DNA of 40,716 nt from assembly GCF_000971115.1 (NCBI RefSeq), contig NZ_BBLV01000022.1:1-40716 (forward strand), written 5' to 3'. Source of the stretch: Demequina gelatinilytica (GTDB taxonomy: Bacteria > Actinomycetota > Actinomycetes > Actinomycetales > Demequinaceae). The position numbers were made by a program, and so were the translations under genes. The notes beneath the pieces are model-generated. The model did not search any database. It had not been told where the DNA came from and saw only the letters and a list, made by a program, of their open reading frames with translations. Position 1 is the stretch's first letter, and the number at the start of each line of letters is the position of its first letter. This document shows, piece after piece, positions 29,986-38,896 of this stretch.

Positions 29986-30815
29986 CCGCGCTCGCCGTGC
30001 GCGCACCGATCGCGCCTCCCCGGCCCCGCCGCCTCGCGGTGAGGATCGCCTCCTGGACCGTCGCCGCCGTGGTGGTCGGGGCCTTCGTGGGCCTCGACAT
30101 CGAGTGGGACAAGCTCGCCGACCTCCCGGGCGACCTGGTCCACTACGGCTCGCTCATGTTCTCCGACCCGGACTGGTCGATGCTGCCCGAGGCGCTGCGC
30201 CAGACGTGGCGCTCGGTGTCGATGGCGTGGCTCGGCGCGCTTCTGGGCGTGGTGCTGTCGACGATGCTGGGGATCCCCGCGGCCGAGGGCGTGGGGCCGC
30301 TGTGGCTGCGCCTGCCGCTGCGCGGGCTGTTCGCGATCATCCGCGCCGTGCCCGAGGTGGTCATCGCGATCATCATCCTCACCGTCACCGGTCTCACACC
30401 GTTCACCGGCGCGCTCGCGCTGGCGATCGGCGGCATCGGCACCCACGCCAAGTGGACCTACGAGACGGTCGAGTCGGCCCCGGGCGGCGCGGTCGAGGCC
30501 GTGCGCGCGGGCGGCGGCGGCCTGCTCGCGACGATCCGGTGGGGTCTGTGGCCCGTGATCTCGCCCGAGCTCGCCTCGCTCGCGCTCTACCGCTTCGAGA
30601 TCAACGTGCGCACGTCCGCCATCCTGGGCCTCATCGGCGTGGGCGGCATCGGCGACATGCTCACCACCTACACTCAGCATCGTCAGTGGGACACCGTGGG
30701 CGTGCTCATCATCGTCGTCATCGTGGTGACGATGACCATCGACGCCGTCTCCGGCGCGATCCGCCGCAGGATCATGGAAGGGGCCAAGGTTCGTGGCGTG
30801 GACAGGAGCTCCTGA
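29982..30815 (+). CDS. phnE: PhnE-like ABC permease, second copy
   Basis: 277 residues. ALRQTWRSVSMAWLGALLGVVLSTMLGIP, RAVPEVVIAIIILTVTG, the EAA loop EAVRAGGGGLLATIRWGLWP and AILGLIGVGGIGDML mirror the first copy, so the pair probably forms a heterodimeric channel. The 3' end overlaps the RpiR gene by 23 bases, tying the regulator to the transporter. Confidence 0.92.
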   Translation: MTALAVRAPIAPPRPRRLAVRIASWTVAAVVVGAFVGLDIEWDKLADLPGDLVHYGSLMFSDPDWSMLPEALRQTWRSVSMAWLGALLGVVLSTMLGIPAAEGVGPLWLRLPLRGLFAIIRAVPEVVIAIIILTVTGLTPFTGALALAIGGIGTHAKWTYETVESAPGGAVEAVRAGGGGLLATIRWGLWPVISPELASLALYRFEINVRTSAILGLIGVGGIGDMLTTYTQHRQWDTVGVLIIVVIVVTMTIDAVSGAIRRRIMEGAKVRGVDRSS

Positions 30816-31650
30816 CGCACCGCCGACGGTGCGCATCGCGGCGCTGGTGCCCTCGCTCGCGAAGGGCGAGCGCAAGGTCGCCGAGGCGATCGCGGCCGAT
30901 GTCGAGCGCGCGGTCGACATGACGGCGCAGGAGCTCGCCGACGCCGTCGGCGTGGGCCGCGCCTCGGTGGTCCGGACCGCGCAGACGCTCGGCTTCGAGG
31001 GCTACCCGCAGCTGCGCGTCGCCCTCGCGCGCGAGCGGGCGCTCGCCGCTCCGGCGGCGCCCGTCGCGGCCGGGAGCCTGGGCGTGGTCCAGGCGGCGGT
31101 CGACCGCTTCGCCCGGTCGCTGCCGCACACGGCCGCGGCGCTCACGTCGGACGTGGTCGAGGCCTTCGTGACGGCGCTCGACGAGGCACCCCGGCTGGTG
31201 ATCGCGGCAAGCGGCCTGTCGGCACCGCTCGGGCACGACGCGGCGATGCGTCTCACGAGCGCGGGCCGTCCCGTCGAGTTCCAGCCGGACCCGCTGTCGC
31301 AGCACATCGCCGCGCGGCAGCTCCGCCCGGGTGACGTGCTGTTCGTGATCTCGGGCTCCGGGGCCACGGTGGGATCGCTCCACGCCGCCGACGCGGCGCG
31401 GGAGGCGGGCGCCACCGTGCTCGCGCTCACGGCCTTCGCGCGGGCGCCGCTGGTGTCGCGAGCGACCACCACGCTGGTGGTGCCGCCCGTGACGGACTCG
31501 TTCCAGGACGAGCTCACGCAGACGTCCCGTGCCGCGTTCGCGCTCGTCATCGAGGCGCTCGTCGAGGCGTTCGTGGTGCGACGCGGCCCGCGCGCGCGGG
31601 AGGCGCGGGCGGCGGCCCTCGCCGTGGTCTCGGAGAGCCTGGGGGAGTAG
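30793..31650 (+). CDS. RpiR/MurR family regulator with SIS domain
   Basis: 285 residues. N-terminal HTH_6 domain ([54 protein letters not shown]) and a C-terminal sugar isomerase (SIS) fold with [29 protein letters not shown], the phosphosugar-binding loop. Known RpiR/MurR proteins sense phosphorylated sugars. Overlap with phnE marks it as the operon's own regulator, which hints that the imported ligand or its product is sugar-phosphate-like. GTG 30793; AAGG lies just upstream. It could repress or activate. Confidence 0.9.
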   Translation: MAWTGAPDAPPTVRIAALVPSLAKGERKVAEAIAADVERAVDMTAQELADAVGVGRASVVRTAQTLGFEGYPQLRVALARERALAAPAAPVAAGSLGVVQAAVDRFARSLPHTAAALTSDVVEAFVTALDEAPRLVIAASGLSAPLGHDAAMRLTSAGRPVEFQPDPLSQHIAARQLRPGDVLFVISGSGATVGSLHAADAAREAGATVLALTAFARAPLVSRATTTLVVPPVTDSFQDELTQTSRAAFALVIEALVEAFVVRRGPRAREARAAALAVVSESLGE

Positions 31651-31664
31651 CGGGCCCTCCGAGC

Positions 31665-31692
31665 CCGGTCGCGCATCGTCCGCCGCTAGGCT
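31665..31692 (+). promoter_or_regulatory. uppS promoter with shared 17-base element
   Basis: CCGGTCGCGCATCGTCC (31665-31681) is followed by the -10 TAGGCT (31687-31692). The same 17 bases occur upstream of glyS at 36096-36112. Confidence 0.5.
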
Positions 31693-31699
31693 GACCGGC

Positions 31700-32458
31700 G
31701 TGACCTACGCGCGCCCGTTCCCCCATGCCTCCGGCGCGACGCCGCCCGCCCTGCCGCCCGAGGCCGTGCCCAGGCACGTGGCCGTGGTGATGGACGGCAA
31801 CGGCCGCTGGGCCAAGGAGCGCGGGCTGCCCCGCACCGAGGGGCACGCCAGGGGCGAGGCCTCGCTGCTCGACGTGGTGGCCGGCGCGGTCGAGATCGGG
31901 GTCACCCACCTGAGCGCCTACGCGTTCTCCACCGAGAACTGGAAGCGCAGCCCCGAGGAGGTGCGCTTCCTCATGGGCTTCAACCGCGACGTCATCCGTC
32001 GCCGCCGCGACGAGATGCACTCGTGGGGTGTGCGCGTGCGCTGGGCGGGGCGGCGGCCCAAGCTCTGGCGCTCCGTCATCACGGAGCTCGAGAAGGCCGA
32101 GGAGCTGACCCAGGACAACACCGGGCTCACGCTCACGATGTGCGTGAACTACGGCGGCCGTGCGGAGATCGCCGATGCCGCCAAGGCGATCGCGCTGCGT
32201 GTCGCGGCCGGGGAGCTCGACCCGTCCAAGGTCACCGAGAAGACCCTCGCGGCACACCTCGACGAGCCCGACATGCCCGACGTCGACCTCTTCTGGCGCT
32301 CCAGCGGCGAGCAGCGGTCGAGCAACTTCCTGCCGTGGCAGGCGGCCTACGCGGAGTACGTGTTCAGCGACACGCTGTGGCCCGACGTGGATCGCACGCA
32401 CCTGTGGGCCGCGATCGAGGAGTACGCACGGCGCAACCGTCGCTTCGGCGCCGCCTGA
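31700..32458 (+). CDS. uppS: Polyprenyl (undecaprenyl/decaprenyl) diphosphate synthase, cis type
   Basis: 252 residues. [13 protein letters not shown] with catalytic Asp32, [25 protein letters not shown], and the C-terminal [22 protein letters not shown]. Makes the long-chain cis-polyprenyl diphosphate that carries cell-wall precursors. TAGGCT (31687-31692) lies seven bases before GTG 31700 with no ribosome site: a leaderless promoter independent of the upstream transporter operon. Confidence 0.95.
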   Translation: MTYARPFPHASGATPPALPPEAVPRHVAVVMDGNGRWAKERGLPRTEGHARGEASLLDVVAGAVEIGVTHLSAYAFSTENWKRSPEEVRFLMGFNRDVIRRRRDEMHSWGVRVRWAGRRPKLWRSVITELEKAEELTQDNTGLTLTMCVNYGGRAEIADAAKAIALRVAAGELDPSKVTEKTLAAHLDEPDMPDVDLFWRSSGEQRSSNFLPWQAAYAEYVFSDTLWPDVDRTHLWAAIEEYARRNRRFGAA

Positions 32459-32470
32459 GCGGTCCCGTGC

Positions 32471-32485
32471 GGCGCCTCAGGCGCC
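32471..32485. terminator. Small hairpin between convergent uppS and DedA-like gene
   Basis: GGCGCC (32471-32476), loop TCA, GGCGCC (32480-32485). The loop is the stop codon of the minus-strand DedA-like gene, and the hairpin lies 13 bases past the uppS stop. Confidence 0.4.
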
Positions 32486-33013
32486 TTCGACCGGGGACGG
32501 TGCGAGGGCGGCGTCCTGGGGAGCACGGCGGCGGCGTGCCAGGAGGAGCACGGCGACGGCGGCGATCAGGAGCACGCTGCCGCCGAGCGCCCACGGGGAC
32601 ATGGTGAAGGCCTTGAAGGCCGAGTACCCGACCACCTCGTACGCCGCGGCCCAGAGCAGGCAGCCGGGGAGCATCGCGAGCGTGTAGCGGCCCCAGTGCA
32701 TGCGGGCGTAGCCCGCGCCTCCGTTGACGAGCGACTGGATGCCGAGCGTGAGGAAGGACAGCGGGATGGCGATCCAGCCCCAGCGCTCGGTGAAGGCCTG
32801 CGCCTTGGTCATCGTGGGGCCGCTGAACCTCCGCGCGATGCGCGCGCGCCTGCTGTCCTGGGCGTCGGCACGGTCGGCGACGGCATCCGCGCCGGCGCGC
32901 GCCCATCGCGCGATCCAGTAGGTCGCCTGCGTGCGGAAGAAGACGATGCACACGAGCGCCGCGAACAGCCACCACCAGGGGCCGTCCTCGACGAAGTCGG
33001 GGATGCCGGGCAT
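32477..33013 (-). CDS. DedA/VTT-domain membrane protein
   Basis: 178 residues with about four membrane segments: WWWLFAALVCIVFFRTQATYWIARW, then an Arg/Ala-rich loop, RFSGPTMTKAQAFTERWGWIAIPLSFLTLGIQSLVNGGAG, the family-type MHWGRYTLAMLPGCLLWAAAYEVVGY and a last segment. DedA/VTT proteins include polyprenyl-phosphate and phospholipid transporters. It is shorter than typical DedA (about 200) and starts within the zur stop (TGATG), so it is the last gene of the zinc operon. It also abuts uppS, the enzyme making the lipid some DedA proteins recycle. Confidence 0.82.
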   Translation of the reverse strand: MPGIPDFVEDGPWWWLFAALVCIVFFRTQATYWIARWARAGADAVADRADAQDSRRARIARRFSGPTMTKAQAFTERWGWIAIPLSFLTLGIQSLVNGGAGYARMHWGRYTLAMLPGCLLWAAAYEVVGYSAFKAFTMSPWALGGSVLLIAAVAVLLLARRRRAPQDAALAPSPVEGA

Positions 33014-33426
33014 CAGTCCTTCCCTGCGGCGGCGCACTCGGGGCAGATGCCCGTGAGCTCGATCGTGTGCTGGATGTCGCCGTAGCTGTGCTGCTCGGCG
33101 ATGCGGTGCGCGAAGGCCTCGAACTCGGGCACGTCGATCTCGACGGCCTTGCCGCAGCCGCGGCAGCGGAGGTGGTGGTGGTGCTCCTCGCCCGCCTCGC
33201 AGCGTCGGTAGAGCGTCTCGCCCGACTCGGCGACCACGGCATCGACCTCGCCCTGGTCGGCGAGCGACTGGAGCCCGCGGTAGACCGTCGCGAGGCCGAT
33301 GGTGGAGCCTTCGGAGCGCAGGCGCTCGTGCCATGCCTGGGCCGAGCGGAAGTCGCGCGTGTCGAGCGCCTCGAGGATCTCGCGGCGCTGGCGCGTCATG
33401 CGGGGCGCGGGTGTGGCGGCGCTCAT
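33013..33426 (-). CDS. zur: Fur family zinc uptake regulator
   Basis: 137 residues. Winged helix (MTRQRREILEALDTRDFRSAQAWHERLRSEG, LATVYRGLQSLADQGEV), then HHHHLRCRGCGK and a final CPEC, giving the two Cys pairs of the structural zinc site plus the His-rich sensing region. Operon position with znuABC identifies it as Zur rather than Fur or PerR. Start ATG 33426 overlaps znuB. Probably autoregulated through the box at 36024-36039. Confidence 0.93.
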   Translation of the reverse strand: MSAATPAPRMTRQRREILEALDTRDFRSAQAWHERLRSEGSTIGLATVYRGLQSLADQGEVDAVVAESGETLYRRCEAGEEHHHHLRCRGCGKAVEIDVPEFEAFAHRIAEQHSYGDIQHTIELTGICPECAAAGKD

Positions 33427-34259
33427 CGGCGAACCCCCTTGAGCAGGGTGGTGACGGCAGCCACCACGACGTACAGGGCCACGCCGAGCACCACGATGAG
33501 CGAGCCGGGCTGGATGTCCTGGAAGACCGTGATCCAGATGCCCGTGAGGGTCAGCACCGCGCCGATCCCCATCGCGAGGTGCATGGTGCGCGAGAAGGAC
33601 CGTGTGAGCAGCTGCGCGATCGCGACGGGGACGATCATGAGCGCGCTCACCAGCAGCACGCCGACCACGCGCATCGCGACGGTGATGGTGACGGCGGCGA
33701 GCACCGCGACCACCATGTTGAGGGCGTCGACCGGGAGCCCGGTGGAGCGCGCGAACTCCTGGTCGTGCGTGACCGAGAACAGCGCGGCCCGGAGGCCGAG
33801 CCCGATGACGAGGATCAGGGCGGCGAGACCCACGCTCAGCCAGACGTCGCCCCACGTGACCGTGGAGATCGAGCCGAACAGGTAGCCCAGCAGGTTGGCG
33901 TTCGAGCCGCCCGCGAGGCCGATGAGCAGCACGCCGGACGCGATGCCGCCGTAGAAGAGGATCGCCATGACGATGTCGGCCGCGGTGCCGCGAGAGCGCA
34001 TGCGCTCGATCACCACGGCTCCGATGATCGCGAAGACCACGGCGCCCGGGATCGCGAGGGCGTCCTGCCGCGCGAGGTCGAAGAAGCTGCCGGCGAGCCA
34101 GCCGGCCGCGACGCCGGCGAGCGCGACGTGACCGATGCCGTCGCCGAGCAGCGCCATGCGGCGCTGGACCAGATAGGTGCCCATCACGGGCGCAGCGGCC
34201 CCGACGAGCAGGCCGACGATGAGCATCCGCTGGATGAGCGGCTCCTGGAGCAGGCTCAC
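33423..34259 (-). CDS. znuB: Zinc ABC transporter permease
   Basis: 278 residues, eight or so hydrophobic segments. Opening PLIQRMLIVGLLVGAAAPVMGTYLVQRRMALLGDGIGHVALAGVAAG and the internal STGLPVDALNMVVAVLAAVTITVAMRVVGVLLVSALMIVP are characteristic of the ZnuB/MntB ABC-3 family. GTG 34259 overlaps znuC (GTGA) and the stop overlaps zur (ATGA). Confidence 0.94.
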   Translation of the reverse strand: MSLLQEPLIQRMLIVGLLVGAAAPVMGTYLVQRRMALLGDGIGHVALAGVAAGWLAGSFFDLARQDALAIPGAVVFAIIGAVVIERMRSRGTAADIVMAILFYGGIASGVLLIGLAGGSNANLLGYLFGSISTVTWGDVWLSVGLAALILVIGLGLRAALFSVTHDQEFARSTGLPVDALNMVVAVLAAVTITVAMRVVGVLLVSALMIVPVAIAQLLTRSFSRTMHLAMGIGAVLTLTGIWITVFQDIQPGSLIVVLGVALYVVVAAVTTLLKGVRR

Positions 34260-35083
34260 AGCGACTCCAATCCGAGCGTCGCGCCGTCGCGGGGCGGCGG
34301 GTCGGTGTGCGGGTGGTCGTGGTCGTGGCCGGGGAGGGCGTGGACGCCCAGGTCCTTGGGGGGCACGCCGTCGTAGGTCACGCAGCCATGCTCGAGCACC
34401 ACGGCGCGGTCGATGTGGCGCATGAGCGCGCCGAGCTCGTGGAGCACGACGACGATGCCGACGCCCTCCTCCTTGAGGTGACCGAGCGTGTGGGAGAACT
34501 GGACCTGCGACTCGAGGTCGACGCCCGCCATGGGCTCGTCGAGGATGAGCAGGCGGGGCCGACGGACCAGCGCGCGGGCGATGAGCACGCGCTGCTGCTG
34601 GCCGCCGGAGAGGCGGGACACGTCGCGCTTGGCGAGGTCCTCGACGCCCATGGAGGCGAGCGCCTCGCGGGCGCGCGCCTTGGCGTCGCGCGGCGGGACC
34701 AGGCCACGCAGCCGCGAGCCCACGCGACCATCGAGCTCACGGCTGCCGAGCAGGCCCGACGTCACCACCTCGATCGCGGTCGCGGAGACTCCGCCCGCCG
34801 CGGTGATCCGCTGGGGGACGTAGCCGAGCCGCGCACGCGCCTGCGGTGAGGCGGGGGCGCCGAAGAGGTCGATGCTGCCGGCGGTGGTGGGCACGGCGCC
34901 GACGATCGAGCGGACGAAGGTCGACTTGCCCGAGCCGTTGCCGCCCATGAGCGACACCACCTCGCCGGGGCGGGCCGTCAGCGAGACGCCGTGGAGGATC
35001 TCGGTGCCCTGGAGGGAGACGCGGACGTCCCTCGCCTCGACCAACGAGGTAGGGACGTCCGGGTTCGAGGGGTGGTCACTCAC
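34256..35083 (-). CDS. znuC: Zinc ABC transporter ATPase
   Basis: 275 residues. Walker A GGNGSGKST, Q-loop YVPQRI, signature LSGGQQQR, Walker B LLILDEP and switch His in VVVLHELGALMRHIDR. The C-terminus is His/Asp-rich (GHDHDHPHTD), plausibly metal-binding. Start: GTG 35083 overlaps the znuA stop by eight bases (GTGAGTGA) with GGAGG 12 bases upstream; ATG 35095 would touch that GGAGG directly and is therefore unlikely. Confidence 0.94.
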   Translation of the reverse strand: MSDHPSNPDVPTSLVEARDVRVSLQGTEILHGVSLTARPGEVVSLMGGNGSGKSTFVRSIVGAVPTTAGSIDLFGAPASPQARARLGYVPQRITAAGGVSATAIEVVTSGLLGSRELDGRVGSRLRGLVPPRDAKARAREALASMGVEDLAKRDVSRLSGGQQQRVLIARALVRRPRLLILDEPMAGVDLESQVQFSHTLGHLKEEGVGIVVVLHELGALMRHIDRAVVLEHGCVTYDGVPPKDLGVHALPGHDHDHPHTDPPPRDGATLGLESL

Positions 35084-36002
35084 AGCCGAGCGCATCCTCC
35101 AGCACGGAGAGGTTCCTGGTCATGACGCCAATGTAGTCGTCGCCGTCGGCCACGGTCTCCACGGGGCTGAGCACCTCGGTCTCGACGCCGACGTCGCTCG
35201 CGAGGGCCTCGGCGACGGACGCGCTCACGGCGTCCTCGGTGAAGATCGTGGTCGCGCCGGTCTCGGCGATGATGTCCTTGATCTCGAGGATGCGCGCGGG
35301 CGAGGGCTCGCTCTCGGGGTCGAGGCCCGCGATGCCCTCCTGGTGCAGGCCGTACGCCTCCGCGAGGTACCCGAAGGCCTCGTGCCCGGTGACGATGGTG
35401 TCGCGCTCGCACTGCGCGAGGCCCGTGGCGTACTGGTTGTCGAGGTCCTCGAGCGCGGCGTGGAGCGTGGCGGCGTTCGCGGTGTAGGTGTCGGCGTTGT
35501 CGGGGTCGGCCGTGGCGAACGCCTCGCCGACCGCATCGGCGAGGTGGGCGAGCAGGTCGGGGTCGAGCCAGAAGTGCGGGTCCGACGAGCCGTGGTCGTG
35601 CTCGTCCTCGCCCTCCTCGTCGGCGTGCTCCTCCGCCGCGTGGAGCTCGATCACCTCGGCGGCGTCGAGCGCCTCGACGCCGGTGGTCGAGATCGCGTCG
35701 TCGACCGCGGGCTGGAACTCCGAGAGGTACAGCGCAAGGTCCGCGGTACCGAGCTGGCGCGCGGTGGCGGGGGAGAGCTCGACGTCGTGCGGCTCGACGC
35801 CGGCCGGGGTCATCGACACCACGACGATGCGGTCGCCGCCCACCTGCTCGGCGACGAACTGGAGCGGGTAGAACGCGGTCGCGACCGTCAGCGCGCCTTC
35901 GGCGGAGGCGGACCCGTCCGCGCCGGGCTCCGTGGTGGAGCAGGCGGTGAGCGTGAGGGTCGAGGCCGCGGCGGCGGCGATGAGGGCGGAGGTCTTCTTC
36001 AT
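35076..36002 (-). CDS. znuA: Zinc-binding lipoprotein
   Basis: 308 residues. Lipobox LTAC with Cys21; cluster A-I fold with LSPATARQLGTADLALYLS, an acidic His-rich loop (HAAEEHADEEGEDEHDHG) before DPHFWLDP, VTGHEAFGYLAEAYGL and TTIFTEDAVSASVAEALA. The His-rich loop marks zinc rather than manganese specificity. Start ATG 36002: -10 TAGAAT ends seven bases upstream and no ribosome site exists, so the message is leaderless; upstream ATG 36011 and GTG 36020 overlap or precede the -10 and are rejected. Confidence 0.94.
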   Translation of the reverse strand: MKKTSALIAAAAASTLTLTACSTTEPGADGSASAEGALTVATAFYPLQFVAEQVGGDRIVVVSMTPAGVEPHDVELSPATARQLGTADLALYLSEFQPAVDDAISTTGVEALDAAEVIELHAAEEHADEEGEDEHDHGSSDPHFWLDPDLLAHLADAVGEAFATADPDNADTYTANAATLHAALEDLDNQYATGLAQCERDTIVTGHEAFGYLAEAYGLHQEGIAGLDPESEPSPARILEIKDIIAETGATTIFTEDAVSASVAEALASDVGVETEVLSPVETVADGDDYIGVMTRNLSVLEDALGCE

Positions 36003-36009
36003 GGTCGCC

Positions 36010-36039
36010 ATTCTAGGCACAGATGAGAATGATTGTCGA
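36010..36039 (-). promoter_or_regulatory. znuA promoter with Zur box
   Basis: On the minus strand: -35 TCGACA (36039-36034), 18-base spacer, -10 TAGAAT (36015-36010), seven bases, then ATG 36002. The plus-strand sequence TGAGAATGATTGTCGA (36024-36039) is an imperfect palindrome around ATGAT matching the TGAAAATGATTTTCA-type Zur site. It covers the -35 and spacer, so zinc-loaded Zur would block the polymerase. Confidence 0.8.
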
Positions 36040-36095
36040 AATCAGGACTGTGGTCCCGGACGGCCCTCGCGCCCGGCGTGCGGGCCGCCGCCCGG

Positions 36096-36170
36096 CCGGT
36101 CGCGCATCGTCCCCCGGTCGGCACGCCGCTAGACTGTCGCGAGCGATTCCGACCCCCTTGCACTAGGAGC
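36096..36170 (+). promoter_or_regulatory. glyS promoter and ribosome site
   Basis: CCGGTCGCGCATCGTCC (36096-36112, identical to the element upstream of uppS), -10 TAGACT at 36130-36135, and AGGAGC (36165-36170) before GTG 36176. The expected leader is about 34 bases; no T-box or other aptamer is seen. Confidence 0.5.
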
Positions 36171-36175
36171 ATCAC

Positions 36176-37561
36176 GTGGCCGCACCCAGCCGTCTCGACA
36201 ACGCCATCTCGCTCGCGAAGCGCCGCGGCTTCGTGTTCCCGTGCGGCGAGATCTACGGAGGCACGCGCTCCGCGTGGGACTACGGACCGCTGGGCGTCGA
36301 GCTCAAGGAGAACATCAAGCGCCAGTGGTGGCGCGCGATGGTCACGTCGCGTGACGACATCGTCGGTCTCGACTCGTCCGTCATCCTGCCCCCGCAGGTG
36401 TGGGAGGCCTCCGGCCACATCGCCGCGTTCGTCGACCCGCTGGTCGAGTGCCTGTCCTGCCACAAGCGCTACCGCGAGGACCACCTGCTCGAGGAGTTCG
36501 AGGAGAAGAAGGGCCGCGCTCCCGAGGGCGGCCTCGCCGAGATCGCGTGCGCCGCGTGCGGCACCCGCGGGCAGTGGACCGAGCCGAAGATGTTCAACGG
36601 CCTGCTGCGCACCTACCTGGGCGCCGCGTCCGACGACTCCGGGCTGCACTACCTGCGCCCCGAGACCGCGCAGGGCATCTTCATCAACTTCGAGAACGTC
36701 ATGCGCACCGCGCGTCAGAAGCCCCCGTTCGGCATCGCGCAGGTGGGCAAGTCCTTCCGCAACGAGATCACCCCCGGCAACTTCATCTTCCGCACCCGCG
36801 AGTTCGAGCAGATGGAGATGGAGTTCTTCGTGGTGCCCGGCACCGACGAGGAGTGGCACCAGCACTGGATCCAGACCCGCAAGGACTGGTACACGGACCT
36901 GGGCATCTCCGAGGACAACCTGCGCCTCTACGAGCACCCGCAGGAGAAGCTCTCGCACTACTCCAAGGGCACCACGGACATCGAGTACCGCTTCGGCTTC
37001 CAGGGCTCGGAGTGGGGCGAGCTCGAGGGCATCGCGAACCGCACCGACTTCGACCTGTCGACGCACGCCAAGCACTCGGGCAAGGACCTCAGCTACCTGG
37101 ACCCGGCCACGAACGAGCGCTACGTGCCCTACGTGATCGAGCCGGCCGCGGGCCTGTCCCGCTCGCTCATGGCGTTCCTGGTCGAGGCGTACACCGAGGA
37201 GGAGGTGCCCACCGCGAAGGGCGGCACCGAGACCCGCACCGTGCTGCGCCTGGACCACCGCCTCGCGCCGGTCAAGGCCGCGGTGCTGCCGCTGTCGAAG
37301 TCCGCGGACCTGGTGCCCACCGCCGAGGCGCTCGCGAAGGAGCTGCGCGGCGCGTGGAACATCGACGTCGACGTCACCCAGTCCATCGGCAAGCGCTACC
37401 GCCGTCAGGACGAGGTCGGCACGCCGTACTGCATCACGATCGACTTCGACACGCTCGACGACCAGGCCGTCACCATCCGTGACCGCGACACCATGCAGCA
37501 GGAGCGCGTCGCGCTCTCGCAGGTGAGCGGCTACCTCGCGCAGCGGCTCATCGGGGCCTGA
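36176..37561 (+). CDS. glyS: Glycyl-tRNA synthetase (dimeric, class II)
   Basis: 461 residues, the alpha2-type enzyme. [31 protein letters not shown] (motif 1 region), zinc-type Cys pairs CLSC and [17 protein letters not shown] and [25 protein letters not shown] (motif 2), [14 protein letters not shown] (motif 3), and a C-terminal anticodon-binding domain ([30 protein letters not shown]). Charges tRNA-Gly. Divergent from znuA; the next gene begins two bases after the stop. Confidence 0.97.
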   Translation: MAAPSRLDNAISLAKRRGFVFPCGEIYGGTRSAWDYGPLGVELKENIKRQWWRAMVTSRDDIVGLDSSVILPPQVWEASGHIAAFVDPLVECLSCHKRYREDHLLEEFEEKKGRAPEGGLAEIACAACGTRGQWTEPKMFNGLLRTYLGAASDDSGLHYLRPETAQGIFINFENVMRTARQKPPFGIAQVGKSFRNEITPGNFIFRTREFEQMEMEFFVVPGTDEEWHQHWIQTRKDWYTDLGISEDNLRLYEHPQEKLSHYSKGTTDIEYRFGFQGSEWGELEGIANRTDFDLSTHAKHSGKDLSYLDPATNERYVPYVIEPAAGLSRSLMAFLVEAYTEEEVPTAKGGTETRTVLRLDHRLAPVKAAVLPLSKSADLVPTAEALAKELRGAWNIDVDVTQSIGKRYRRQDEVGTPYCITIDFDTLDDQAVTIRDRDTMQQERVALSQVSGYLAQRLIGA

Positions 37562-37563
37562 TC

Positions 37564-38832
37564 TTGGGGGCGGGCCACTCGCACTCCGAGGTCCCACCGC
37601 GGGCATCCGTCGCCACGACGCGCCTCCTGTGGGCGCTCGTGGGCGGCGTGCTCGCCGCGGTGGTCCTGGGGGCCGCGCTGACGTGGCCCTCCTCCTGGGA
37701 CTCGCTCGGTTCGCAGAGCCTGCTCTACGCGGACGCGCGCAGGCTCGACGCCACGGTGGTATCCACCGACCTCGAGTCCGGCACCACCACGGTCGAGATC
37801 ACCACGGAGGGGGCCGAGGGTGAGCGCGAGCTCTCGCCCACCGGCATCCCTTCGCTCGAGCTCAACCCGGGCGACGAGGTACGGGTGGTCGAGCTCGACG
37901 ACGGCAGCGTGGTCTTCTCCGACTTCGAGCGCACCTCGCCCATCCTCGCGCTGTTGATCGTCTACGTGGTGCTGGTTGTCGCGGTCGCGTGGTGGCGGGG
38001 GATCGGGGCGCTGCTGGGGCTCGCGGCGGCGTTCGGCATCATCGCGTTCTACACGGTGCCGGCGCTGTTCGACGGCGCGAACGCGCCGCTGGTCGGGCTG
38101 GTCACATCGGTCGGCGCGCTCGCGGTGCTGCTCTACATCGCGCATGGCTTCAACGCACGCACCACCACCGCGTACCTCGGGACCGTGGCGGGCCTGTTCG
38201 CGACGGCGATCCTGGGCACGTGGGCGGTCCACGCGGCGAACATCCCCGGAGTGCCCTCCGAGGCGGAGATCAACCTCACCTTCCTCGACGCCTCGATCTC
38301 GCTGCACGGGCTCGCGCTGTGCGGGCTCATGATCGCGGGGCTCGGCGTCCTCAACGACGTCACCATCACCCAGGCCTCGGCCGTGTGGGAGCTGGGGAAG
38401 GCGCGTCCGGACCTCGGGGCGTGGCAGCTGTTCTCGCGCGGCATGCGCATCGGCCGCGACCACATCGCGTCGACCGTGTACACGATCGCCTTCGCGTACG
38501 TGGGCGCCTCCCTGCCGCTTATCATGCTCATCGCCGCCTACGACGACCCGATCTCTGGCGCGATCACCTCCTCCGAGCTCGCGGGCGAGGTGGTGCGGAC
38601 GCTGGTCGGGTCGATCGGTCTGGTGCTCGCGGTGCCGCTCACCACGGCGATCGGCGCCATGATCGTCGGCTTCAGCGGCGAGGCGGAGGACGATGCGGCG
38701 GCCGGGCCGGGCGACGATCACCCCACGGACGCGGAATCCGGGGGGCGCGCGGAGGGGCGCGTCGAGGGTCCGTCAGGGGTCGAAAAGGGCTCGGATGGGG
38801 CTTTGACGAAGCCAAATGTGACCGAAACGTGA
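37564..38832 (+). CDS. YibE/F family membrane protein
   Basis: 422 residues. Short His-containing N-terminus (MGAGHSHSE), one membrane segment, a periplasmic-side beta-rich stretch (about 60-120), then seven or so segments including GIGALLGLAAAFGIIAFYTVPAL, HGFNARTTTAYLGT, LALCGLMIAGLGVLNDVTITQASAVWEL and the GDHIASTVYTIAFAYVGASLPL-like block of the YibE/F family. Function unknown. The acidic Gly-rich C-terminal tail is probably cytoplasmic. The start is TTG 37564, two bases after glyS; the GHSHS opening, common in this family, supports it despite the rare start codon. Confidence 0.85.
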   Translation: MGAGHSHSEVPPRASVATTRLLWALVGGVLAAVVLGAALTWPSSWDSLGSQSLLYADARRLDATVVSTDLESGTTTVEITTEGAEGERELSPTGIPSLELNPGDEVRVVELDDGSVVFSDFERTSPILALLIVYVVLVVAVAWWRGIGALLGLAAAFGIIAFYTVPALFDGANAPLVGLVTSVGALAVLLYIAHGFNARTTTAYLGTVAGLFATAILGTWAVHAANIPGVPSEAEINLTFLDASISLHGLALCGLMIAGLGVLNDVTITQASAVWELGKARPDLGAWQLFSRGMRIGRDHIASTVYTIAFAYVGASLPLIMLIAAYDDPISGAITSSELAGEVVRTLVGSIGLVLAVPLTTAIGAMIVGFSGEAEDDAAAGPGDDHPTDAESGGRAEGRVEGPSGVEKGSDGALTKPNVTET

Positions 38833-38860
38833 TGTTTTCCACTGATTTGCCCCGTTCCTC

Positions 38861-38890
38861 TTGACGCGCCATACGCCGTGGCCCCAACCT
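38861..38890 (+). promoter_or_regulatory. Promoter-like hexamers in the YibE/F-dusB gap
   Basis: -35 TTGACG (38861-38866), 18 bases, -10-like CAACCT (38885-38890). Transcription would begin near 38897, directly before the folded segment starting at 38901 and far upstream of dusB, which has its own promoter. Confidence 0.45.
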
Positions 38891-38896
38891 TGTCGT

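Noticed and set aside
36012..36175. T-box or glycine riboswitch upstream of glyS
   Set aside because: The leader after the -10 is only about 34 bases, too short for either, and no conserved T-box or glycine aptamer blocks are seen.
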